Assembly (NCBI GenBank): GCA_963734365.1
Contig: CAVTGV010000010.1
Coordinates: 248,001-312,000 of the forward strand
Source: JACVRW01 sp963734365
GTDB lineage: Bacteria > Actinomycetota > Thermoleophilia > Solirubrobacterales > Thermoleophilaceae
Direction of reading: 5' to 3'
Length of the DNA stretch: 64,000 nt
Within the stretch, counting starts at the first letter, position 1, and every line of letters starts with the position of its first letter. A model generated the notes under the pieces. That model saw only the letters and a program-made list of their open reading frames with translations. It was not told the origin of the DNA and ran no database searches. The translations under genes were made by a program, and so were the position numbers. Below are positions 51,265 through 59,596 of this stretch, piece after piece.

Positions 51265-52563
51265 ATGAACCTCGCACGATCCCGCCGAGTGGTCGTTGTG
51301 GCAGCGGTCGTCGCCGCATTCGCCTATCCCGCGGCGGCTAGCGGCGACACCGTGACCGACTGGAACGGCTATGCAAATGCCGCGATCTTCTCAACTGGGC
51401 CGACGGCGCACTCCGCGGTCCTCAGCACCGCAATGGTGCAAGGCGCCGTCTACGACGCGGTCAACGCGATCGCCCGCGGCTACCGCCCCTATCTTCCGAC
51501 CCCTTCGGCGGACCGGACGTACTCGCAGGACGCAGCCTCCGCCGCGGCGGCCTTCGGCGTCGTCAAGGAGCTCGTTCCCGCGCAGGCGGCGGTCCTCCAG
51601 GCGCAGTACGACGCATCACTCGAGGCGATCCCCGACGGGTCCGCCAAAGCCGGCGGGATCGCCGTCGGCCAGGCGGCGGCCGCCGCAATGCTCGCAAACC
51701 GTGCCAACGACGGCCGGAACGGCCCGTTCACGTTCGAGATGAGCACGGCGCCCGGCGCTTGGCGGCCGTCACCGCCCTTGTTTGGTCTCGACCCCACACC
51801 GTGGGTCGGCTATGTGCGGCCGTTCCTGATCCCGAACGCCCAGATGCTCCGCTCCGACGGGCCCCGCCCGCTCACGAGCCGCGCATATGCGAGGGACTTC
51901 AACGAGGTGAAGTCAGTCGGCTCGCTGACGAGCACTAGCCGGACGGCGGATCAGACGATGGCGGCGATCTTCTGGCAGGCGCAGCCGGGAGCGCTGTACG
52001 GCGGTGTGATGCGGTCGCTCTCGGCGCGGTACGGATTGACGACCGCGGAGAACGCGCGGCTGTTCGCGATGACCAGCCTCGCGGCCGCGGACGGCGCGAT
52101 CGCCTGCTGGAACGACAAGTCCTACTGGAACTTCTGGCGGCCAATCGACGCGATCCACGACGCGGCGACCGACGGCAACCGGGCGACCCGAGCCGATCCG
52201 GACTGGAAGGCGCTGTTCGACCCGGCGACCGCCACCGTCCCGCCGCTCTCGACGCCGGGCTTCCCCGACCACCCCTCGGGTCACAGCTGCGTGAGCAGCG
52301 CGACGCTGAACACGATGCGGGACTTCTTCGGCAGGGACAAGATCGCGTTCGACATCGTGAGCTCGCGGTTCCCCACGCAGCCGAGGCACTACAAAGGCTT
52401 CTCTGACGCGCTCAAAGAGGTCATTGACGCGCGCGTCTGGGGCGGGATCCACTTCCGGACCGCAGACACACAGGGCGCCGAGATCGGCAGAAAGGTTGCC
52501 CGCTGGGAACACGAGCACTACTTCCAGCGGGTACGGAAGCACCGCTTCCAGGCCGACGACTGA
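51265..52563 (+). CDS. Exported vanadium-dependent haloperoxidase / PAP2-type phosphatase
   Basis: 432 residues. The signal peptide is NLARSRRVVVVAAVVAAFAY. Helical PAP2/vanadium chloroperoxidase fold: SYWNFWRPIDAIHDAA (Lys/Arg phosphate or vanadate ligands), TPGFPDHPSGHSCVSSA (PSGH core) and ARVWGGIHFRTADTQGAEIG (Arg and axial His). The start is ATG 51265, after GAAGGAGTGGAG; the frame extends to 51145 without a good start. It oxidises halides with H2O2, or is a related acid phosphatase; motifs and length favour the haloperoxidase group. Confidence 0.85.
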   Translation: MNLARSRRVVVVAAVVAAFAYPAAASGDTVTDWNGYANAAIFSTGPTAHSAVLSTAMVQGAVYDAVNAIARGYRPYLPTPSADRTYSQDAASAAAAFGVVKELVPAQAAVLQAQYDASLEAIPDGSAKAGGIAVGQAAAAAMLANRANDGRNGPFTFEMSTAPGAWRPSPPLFGLDPTPWVGYVRPFLIPNAQMLRSDGPRPLTSRAYARDFNEVKSVGSLTSTSRTADQTMAAIFWQAQPGALYGGVMRSLSARYGLTTAENARLFAMTSLAAADGAIACWNDKSYWNFWRPIDAIHDAATDGNRATRADPDWKALFDPATATVPPLSTPGFPDHPSGHSCVSSATLNTMRDFFGRDKIAFDIVSSRFPTQPRHYKGFSDALKEVIDARVWGGIHFRTADTQGAEIGRKVARWEHEHYFQRVRKHRFQADD

Positions 52564-52645
52564 CCGAAGACGCTAGGCGAAGCGGCGGCGCCCCCGAGCG
52601 CCGCCGCAACGCCGCCCGAGCTCAGGCGGCGCGAGGTAGGCCGAT

Positions 52646-52993
52646 ATGGCGGCGGTTCGAATCGTCCCCTCTGATGATGACGCAGAGTTTCCCTACGCGG
52701 AAGCTCTGGTGTTGCTCCAGGCGATGCGGGGGGCCGTCCAGGAACAAACAGATATTCGGTCGGTAATCGCTGCCGGCAAACGCTTGGGGTGGCCGCAAGC
52801 ACTCATCGACGTCCATCTCGAATACATGAAGAACGGTAAGTGCTTCGACTTCACCACGGACGCCGGCATCAGTTGCACGCTGTGGGAGGACAACATCTTC
52901 TTTCGCTTCGAGAGCGCCGAGCACGAAGCTCAGTGCATGCCCATCATCGAGGATGTTGCCGAGCGTTTGTCGTGTCGGGTGGTGCGTTACTGA
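52646..52993 (+). CDS. Conserved-looking hypothetical protein
   Basis: 115 residues, soluble and not recognised. It contains VVIAAGKRLGWP-like text (SVIAAGKRLGWPQALIDVHL), an acidic start (VRIVPSDDDAEFPYAEALVL) and several Cys (KCFDFTTDAGISCTLWEDN, QCMPIIEDVAERLSCRVVRY). GC content looks lower than in neighbouring genes. ATG 52646 lacks a strong ribosome site. Possibly a recently acquired gene. Confidence 0.55.
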   Translation: MAAVRIVPSDDDAEFPYAEALVLLQAMRGAVQEQTDIRSVIAAGKRLGWPQALIDVHLEYMKNGKCFDFTTDAGISCTLWEDNIFFRFESAEHEAQCMPIIEDVAERLSCRVVRY

Positions 52994-53125
52994 TCAAGGG
53001 CGAGCCTCGGGGCACGATCGTCATCGCCCGAGGCCGTGAAGCCGCCAGACGAGAAAGTCGCTCGGCGTCGGCCGAACAACGCAAGTGTGAAGCCAATGGC
53101 TTGCACATGATCCCTCTCTCCTACT

Positions 53126-54064
53126 TCAGAACGTGACGCACTCCAGGTAGTCGAACCCCTTCTGTGCGGCCTCGAAGGGATCGAAGCTCGGGTCGTCGGA
53201 GGGCGGGTCGTGCTCGACGACGTAGTACCTCACCGGCCCCTTGGACGCCGCGAAGATCGCCGGGAAGTCGATGATGCCCTCGCCGACGATCTCGATCGGG
53301 CCGGGGAACGGACCAGCCGCCATGTCCTTGACGTGGAAGAGCTGGATCCGCTTGCCGTAGCGCTCGAGCACGTTGATGGGGTTATCGAGCCCGCCGCCGT
53401 TGGTGGCCCAGTAGATGTCCAGCTGGAAGACGACGTTCTTCCGGTCGGTGTTCGCCATCAGGATGTCGAACACCGTCTGGTCGCCGAAGACCGTCTCGAA
53501 CTCAATGTCGTGGTTGTGGACCATCAGCTTCTGGCCGGCCTTGCGCGCGCGCGCGCCGAGCTCGTTCAGATACTCGGCGTAAGCGATCCACTCGGCCTCC
53601 GTGGTGTAGATCGGCGGGAATATCGGGGTGGCGCCGGACCCGAAGTACTTGATCCCCAGGGTCTTGTTGTCGGCCAGGATCTGGTCGAAGTCGGTCGGGT
53701 TCTGCGGGGTGCCGACGTCGACGTGCCGGGCGGAGGCCTTCAGGCCGTACTTGTCAAGCAGCGCCCGGTACTCCTCCGCGCTCAGGCCGCTCAGCGTGAA
53801 CGGTTCGACGTTGCGATAGCCCATCTCGCTCAGCCGCCGGAACACCTCCTCGGTGCGCGCGATCGTCGCCGGATCGGTGCCGAAACCGATGTACTGCGAG
53901 AACGTCCACAGCTGAATTGAGATCTTGCTGACCGGGACGCCCCGGCCGGCGCACTCCGGGTCCGCGGACGCCGTCGGAGCGGCCGTCGCGGTCCCCAACG
54001 CGATGCTTGCCGCGACCGTCGCGACCACCGCCGCGCGCAGTAACCACCGGACGGCTGCCGTCAT
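53126..54064 (-). CDS. Exported sugar phosphate isomerase/epimerase-like TIM-barrel protein
   Basis: 312 residues with a signal peptide (RWLLRAAVVATVAASIALG). The AP-endonuclease-2/xylose-isomerase-like barrel is seen in SKISIQLWTFSQYIG, EMGYRNVEPFTLSGLS, KLMVHNHDIEFETVFG, VVFQLDIYWATNGGG (metal Asp), IQLFHVKDMA (His) and EIVGEGIIDFPAIF (Glu). The start is ATG 54064. It is divergent from the sugar dehydrogenase gene, with about 195 bases between the starts. Both are exported sugar-active proteins, so a joint role in carbohydrate oxidation is plausible. Confidence 0.85.
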   Translation of the reverse strand: MTAAVRWLLRAAVVATVAASIALGTATAAPTASADPECAGRGVPVSKISIQLWTFSQYIGFGTDPATIARTEEVFRRLSEMGYRNVEPFTLSGLSAEEYRALLDKYGLKASARHVDVGTPQNPTDFDQILADNKTLGIKYFGSGATPIFPPIYTTEAEWIAYAEYLNELGARARKAGQKLMVHNHDIEFETVFGDQTVFDILMANTDRKNVVFQLDIYWATNGGGLDNPINVLERYGKRIQLFHVKDMAAGPFPGPIEIVGEGIIDFPAIFAASKGPVRYYVVEHDPPSDDPSFDPFEAAQKGFDYLECVTF

Positions 54065-54259
54065 GTGTCTGTCCTCCTCCTCTGGCGGCACCCCGGCCGC
54101 ACGCCAACGTTTCCACGAGGTGCTTACCCGTGCCGGCCTGCCTCCACGCGTCTAACGGTCGACGTTAGGCGGCCTGCCTCGGGATTCGGTCGCGGAGGGT
54201 GTCGGTTCGAGTTGCTCCGGGAATACTCCGCCCGCGTTCATCCAAGGAGGGGAGAGAAC

Positions 54260-56380
54260 ATGATTGGCACGATCGCCAGGCTGGCGTTTCTGAGCGCAGT
54301 TTTCGTTGTGGTGCTCGTGCTTCCGTCCATCGCGAGCGCCCAGGGCGCGCCACCGCCCGACGCTCAGTTCGACAAGGTCGTCGTCGATCAGACGCCGGGG
54401 GAGCCGATGGACCTCGCGGTCCTGCCGGACGGACGCGTGCTGCACGTCACACGCCAGGGGAATGTGTGGCTGCACGATCCCGATACGGGGCTGAAGTCGC
54501 TCGCAGCCGAGCTCGACGTGTACGAGCACGACGAGGAGGGACTGCAGAACATCGCGCTCGATCCGAACTTCGAGCAGAACGGCTGGGTCTATCTGTACTA
54601 CTCGCCACCCGGCGACACGCCGGTCGACGATCCGGCTACGCCGACCGTCAACGAGGGCGATGCGCCGTTCTTCGGCACGGAGGCGGACTGGGAGCGCTTC
54701 CGCGGCGTCATCCGGCTCTCGCGGTTCCAGTGGAACGATCGCGCCGGCACGCTGGATCTGGACTCTGAGGAGCAGATCCTCGACGTACCCGTCGACCGTG
54801 GGATCTGCTGCCACGTCGGCGGTGACATCGTTTTCGACGCCGACGGCAACCTGTACCTCTCTACCGGCGACGACACGAACCCGTTCGAGTCCGGTGGCTA
54901 CTCGCCGATCGACGAGCGCGAGGGACGCAACCCGGCGTTCGACGCGCAGCGGACGGCGGCCAATACGAACGACCTACGCGGGAAGATCCTGCGCATCACA
55001 CCTGCCGAGGGCGGCTACACGATCCCTGAGGGCAACCTGTTCCCCGCGGGCACCGCGGGCACGCGGCCCGAGATCTACGTGATGGGCCTGCGCAACCCGT
55101 TCCGCATCGAGTACAACGTCGAGGAGGACGAGCTGTACGTGGCCGACTACTCGCCGGACGCGCAGCAGCCGAACCCGGCCCGCGGACCGGCTGGCCACGG
55201 CAAGTGGATGGTCATCACTGAACCGGCCAACTACGGCTGGCCGTACTGCGCGACGGCCGAGCTGCCCTACGTCGACTACGACTTCGCCACCGGCCAGCCG
55301 GGCGAGACATTTGACTGCGACAACCCGGTCAACGAGTCGCCCCACAACACCGGGCTGACTGAGCTGCCGCCGGTGACCCAGCCACAGGTCTGGTACTCAT
55401 ACGGCCTCTCCGCGGAGTTCCCCGAGCTCGAGACCGGCGGCATCGGCCCGATGGCCGGGCCGGCGTACCAGTTCGACCCGAAGGTGGCCCGCGGAAGCCG
55501 GGCTACGGCATGGCCCGCCTACTACGACAACGTGCCGCTGTTCTACGAATGGACGCGCGACTACATCAAGGAGTTCCGCCTGGACGCCTCGCGCACCGAG
55601 GTGGCCAACATCAACGACGTGCTCGCGTCGTTCGACTTCCAGAACCCGATGGACATCGAGTTCGGCCCGAACGGCTCGCTGTACGTGCTCAACTACGGGA
55701 ACGGGTTCTTCGGCCAAAACCAGCCTGGCGCGGAACTGGCGCGCGTCGACTTCGTCGGCCCGGCCGGCCCGGGGCCGAAGGGGAACCACGCCCCGACGGT
55801 GACCGTCGCAGCTGACGACACCAACGGCCTGGCGCCACACACCGTCCACTTCACGAGCGATGTCGACGACCCCGATGGCGATCGTGTCCGCTACGAGTGG
55901 GACTTCGACGCGGACGGCAAAGTCGACTCGCGTGTGCCGAGCCCGACGTTCACGTACACCGAGAACGGCGTGTTCCGCGCCACGCTGAAGGTGAGGGACC
56001 AGTTCGGCCGCTCCGCGTCGGACTACGTCGAGATCCTGGTCGGCAACACGCCACCGGTCGTGGAGTTCGTGACGCCCCAGGACGGTGATCCCTTCGCGTT
56101 CGGGGACGCGGTCCAGTTCGAGGTGCAGGTGACGGACAACCAGCCGGTGGACTGCTCGCGCGTGCAGGTGACCTACATCCTGGGTCACGACACGCACGGC
56201 CACCCGTTGACGACCGCGTTCGGCTGCACCGGCACGATCCAGACCACCCTGCCGGGAGGCCATGACCCGGCGACCGACGACCTCAGCGGGGTGTTCGTCG
56301 CCCAGTACACGGACGATCCGGGGGGCGACCTGCCGGCGCTGACCGGCGAGGACGAGGTCGTGCTCGAACCAGCCGGCTAG
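54260..56380 (+). CDS. Secreted PQQ-dependent sugar dehydrogenase (glucose/sorbosone type) with PKD domain
   Basis: 706 residues. The signal peptide is MIGTIARLAFLSAVFVVVLV. The beta-propeller glucose/sorbosone dehydrogenase domain (residues 30-500) has PMDLAVLPDGRVLHVTRQG, EEGLQNIALDPNFEQNGWVY, CCHVGGDIVFDADGNLYLST, ANTNDLRGKILRITPAEGG and EIYVMGLRNPFRIEYN. A PKD domain (VRYEWDFDADGKVDSRV, residues 515-590) and a second beta-sandwich follow. ATG 54260 has AAGGAGGGGAGAGAAC upstream. The cofactor assignment is by family; PQQ synthesis genes are not in the window. Confidence 0.9.
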   Translation: MIGTIARLAFLSAVFVVVLVLPSIASAQGAPPPDAQFDKVVVDQTPGEPMDLAVLPDGRVLHVTRQGNVWLHDPDTGLKSLAAELDVYEHDEEGLQNIALDPNFEQNGWVYLYYSPPGDTPVDDPATPTVNEGDAPFFGTEADWERFRGVIRLSRFQWNDRAGTLDLDSEEQILDVPVDRGICCHVGGDIVFDADGNLYLSTGDDTNPFESGGYSPIDEREGRNPAFDAQRTAANTNDLRGKILRITPAEGGYTIPEGNLFPAGTAGTRPEIYVMGLRNPFRIEYNVEEDELYVADYSPDAQQPNPARGPAGHGKWMVITEPANYGWPYCATAELPYVDYDFATGQPGETFDCDNPVNESPHNTGLTELPPVTQPQVWYSYGLSAEFPELETGGIGPMAGPAYQFDPKVARGSRATAWPAYYDNVPLFYEWTRDYIKEFRLDASRTEVANINDVLASFDFQNPMDIEFGPNGSLYVLNYGNGFFGQNQPGAELARVDFVGPAGPGPKGNHAPTVTVAADDTNGLAPHTVHFTSDVDDPDGDRVRYEWDFDADGKVDSRVPSPTFTYTENGVFRATLKVRDQFGRSASDYVEILVGNTPPVVEFVTPQDGDPFAFGDAVQFEVQVTDNQPVDCSRVQVTYILGHDTHGHPLTTAFGCTGTIQTTLPGGHDPATDDLSGVFVAQYTDDPGGDLPALTGEDEVVLEPAG

Positions 56381-56521
56381 CTGTCCGACTGAATCCGCGG
56401 CCGTCGGGTCTGCCTCGCCGCGTCCTCAGACTGGGAGGTCGCGGCGTTGCTGGCCCCGACGGTGGGGGCGGTCGAGACCCCCCTTGCCGGCGCCCACCGG
56501 CGTCGAGCCCAGGAGCCGGCC

Positions 56522-59424
56522 ATGCGAAGTCCGACGACCCCACGGCGCCGGATGACGGATCTGAACAGGCGCACCCATCTGCTCGAGCGCAAGGCGGAGC
56601 TGGAGCAGATCGGCGATGCGCTGCGCACCGCCGCAGCCGGCTCGGGCAGGATCGTGGTGATCCAGGGAGCGCCCGGGATCGGCAAGAGTTCGCTGCTGGA
56701 CGAGGCCGCGGAGTTGGCCGAGGCAGAGCGGATGGCAGTTCTTCGCGCGCGCGGCGCCGTGATGGAGCGCGAGTTCGTACTCGGCGTGGTGATTCAGCTG
56801 CTGGCGCCGAGCATCGAGCCGCTGACAGAGCGCGAGCGCGAACGGGTCTTCGCAGGTGCCGCGGGACTGGCGCGGCCGTTGTTCGAGGAGGTTCCCGATC
56901 GAGCGGCCGCCGACGATCGCCTGTTCGCACGTTTTCACGGCCTGCACTGGCTGTGCGCGAGGCTGGCCGACGAGCGGCCGCTTGCCTTCCTCGTCGACGA
57001 TGCGCATTGGGCCGACGAGCATTCGCTTCGGTTCCTCGCTTATCTCGAGGCGAGGATCGAGGAGATCCCGGCCTGCGCAATCCTCGCGGTCCGGACTGGC
57101 GAGGCAGCTGCGGCGCCAGAGGCCCTGAACAAGCTCATCGAGCGTGAGCCGCTGACGCCTGTTCGCCCACCACCGCTGAGTTCGGCGGCCATCGCCGAAA
57201 TGGTGCGTGCCGGCCTCGGCGAGAAGACGGGAGATGACGTCTGCGTCGAGTGCGCTCGAACGACGGGCGGGAACCCGTTGCTCGCGCGTCAGCTCATTTC
57301 TGCCCTCGAGGAGGGAGACGGAGAGGACGTAAGCGTCGACACCATCGCGGCCATGGGTCCGCCTTCGGTGGCCAGGTTTGTGGCCGCGCGACTGAGGCGA
57401 CGCTCGCCCACGGCTGGGGCCGTGGCGCAGACACTGGCGATCCTCGGTGACGATGCCTCCCTGGCGGACATCGCCGAGGTCGCGGGCGTGGACAACAAAG
57501 CCGCCGCGGAGGCGGTGGACGCCTTGATCGATGCCGAGCTCCTGTATCCGGGCCTGCCGCCGAGGTTCGTCCATCCGATCATCCAGCAGGCGCTGCACGA
57601 CTCGATCCCGCCGGCCGAGCGGGTTCAGCTGCATCTGGCCGCGGCTCGTGCGCTCGCACGCGATCCCGCTCGGTGTGAGCGTGTGGCCGCCCACCTGCTG
57701 GCCGCGGGTCCCGCAGGGCCTGTTGGTGAGCGGTGGGCCTTCGATGCGCTGACAGCTTCTGCACGACAGGCAGCAACCGTGGCTCTGCGGACCAGGCGGT
57801 GCGATTCCTGCGCCGGGCGCTCGAGGAGGAAGCGCCGACCGCGGTGCGGCGCTCGATCCTGCTCGACCTCGGCGCGGCCGAGTCGGCCGCGCGCATGCCC
57901 GAGGCGGCCGGCCGCATGGAGCAGGCGCTACACCTGTCGAGCAGTCCATCCGAGCGCGCGAACGCGGCGCTCGGCCTCTCCATGGTGCGCTTCCTGGCCG
58001 CCGAGCTGCCGGAAGCTATCGTCGCGTGCGAGGAAGCCCTCGAGACGGCCGGGGATCTGGATCGGGAGCTTCGTCTGGGGCTCGAGTTCCAGGCGGCCGC
58101 AACTCGACTGGTCGGCGGGCTTCCGAGCGCTGAGACGTTTGGGCGGCTGCTGGCGCTCGAGCAGGAGGTGAGCCGCGGCGAGACGGCGGCTGAGCGCAGC
58201 CTGCTCGCCATGATGGCGGTGGTGTTCGCCGCAACCACCGCGCGCACCGCGGACGAGGTTGCGGCGCTCGCCGAGGCGGCCTGGGGAGATGGGCAGCTCT
58301 TGGTCGAGGTCCGCTCCGAGCACCCCGCCCTCGCGGCCCCGGCGACAACGATCGCGCTGACCGCCGCCACGATCGCCATGGCGTTCTCGGGCAACTTGAC
58401 CAGGGCAATCGAGATCTGGACCGCCGGAGTTGAGGAGGGACGGACCCGGAGCTCGATGCTGCTGTATTCAAATTCGCTCGGCCTGCGCGCTTCCGCGAGA
58501 GCCTGGATAGGTGACCTCCCCGGCGCGGAGGCCGACGCCGTGGCTGCTCTGACGCTGCTTCCCGCCGACGACCCGATCATCTTGCCGGCCGTGCTCTCCG
58601 CGCTCACCGACGTCCACATCGAGCACGGTTCATTCGAGCAGGCCGTGGCGCTGCTGCGCGACGCGTGGCCGAGCGGCGACCTGCCGCTGTCTTTCAGCAT
58701 CTGTCAGGCGCTGGCGTCCCGAGGCCGGCTCGCGCTACGGATGGGTGATCCGAGCGCCGCCCTGACCGACCTCGAGGAGGCCGGCCGGCGATCGTTGGCC
58801 ATCGCTTACGTGAACCCCTGTGCGCTGATGTGGCGCAGCTACGCGGCGCTCGCTTCGACGCGGCTCGGGGAGCACGACCGGGCGAGTGCGCTCATCGACG
58901 AGGAGCTCGAGATCGCGCGACGGTTCGGCGCTCCGGAGCCGATCGGCGAAGCCCTTCGCGTCCGCGCGCTGCTCGCCCCAGGCGGAGAGATGGTCGAGCT
59001 GGCTGGCGAGGCGGTGGACGTCCTTGCCGGCTCCGAGCTCCGGGTTGCCCACGCCCGCGCGCTGATCGACCTGGGCGCCGCGCTGCGGCGCGGCGGTCAT
59101 CGCCGCGACGCGCGCAAGCCGCTTCGCGAAGGGCTCGACCTCGCGAACCGGTGTGGGTCGGTGGTCGAGACCGATCGGGCGATGGACGAGCTGCGAGCTA
59201 CCGGAGCGCGCCCGCGCCGCCCCGACGTCAGTGGCGTGGACTCGCTCTCGGCGCAGGAGCGCCGGGTTGCGGCGATGGCCACCCAGGGGCTGAGCAACCG
59301 TGAGATCGCGGAAGCCCTCTTCCTCACACGCCGGACGGTCGAGATGCATCTCACCGGCGCCTACCGCAAGCTCGACGTCTCGGGCCGCCAGGATCTGCCG
59401 GCGGCTTTGGCAGCATCGACGTGA
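56522..59424 (+). CDS. Large ATP-binding LuxR-family regulator (LAL), one frameshift
   Basis: About 967 residues when corrected. Residues 1-400 are an AAA/NACHT-like ATPase with Walker A VVIQGAPGIGKSSLLDEA and Walker B LAFLVDDAHWADEHSLRF. A TPR-like middle follows. The C-terminal LuxR helix-turn-helix is LSAQERRVAAMATQGLSNRE followed by RTVEMHLTGAYRKLD. The first frame runs to 58171 and the second from about 57780 to 59424; they join at AASARQAA / SADQAVRFLRRALEE, one base missing near 57778. LALs activate metabolic operons in response to a small inducer. It lies just upstream of the nitric oxide reductase gene. Confidence 0.85.
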
Positions 59425-59522
59425 CGCCACCGCCAGGCGGCCGGGGCGTACGCGACCCCTCCACGTAACGCGCCAGCGCTCCGTCAGTCGCTCGAAGCGA
59501 CTCCTGTGAGACCGCAGCCCGC

Positions 59523-59538
59523 GCCTTACAAGCAGGAG
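59523..59538 (+). repeat. tRNA-Val-derived fragment upstream of the NO reductase gene
   Basis: GCCTTACAAGCAGGAG is identical to tRNA-Val anticodon-arm bases 33598-33613. AGACCGCA just upstream resembles the D-stem region AGAGCGCC of the tRNA. The remaining tRNA parts are lost. Confidence 0.6.
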
Positions 59539-59547
59539 CGTTAGGGC

Positions 59548-59566
59548 GGCGCACATATAATGCGCC
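59548..59566 (+). promoter_or_regulatory. norB promoter: consensus -10 inside a palindrome
   Basis: A perfect -10 box TATAAT (59556-59561) lies within an inverted repeat GGCGCA-N7-TGCGCC. A repressor bound here would cover the -10 box. No clear -35 box is seen at 17 bases. The start codon of norB is 36 bases downstream of TATAAT. Confidence 0.6.
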
Positions 59567-59596
59567 CGCTCCGCAGTCCGTCGAAGGGGGCAGCGC

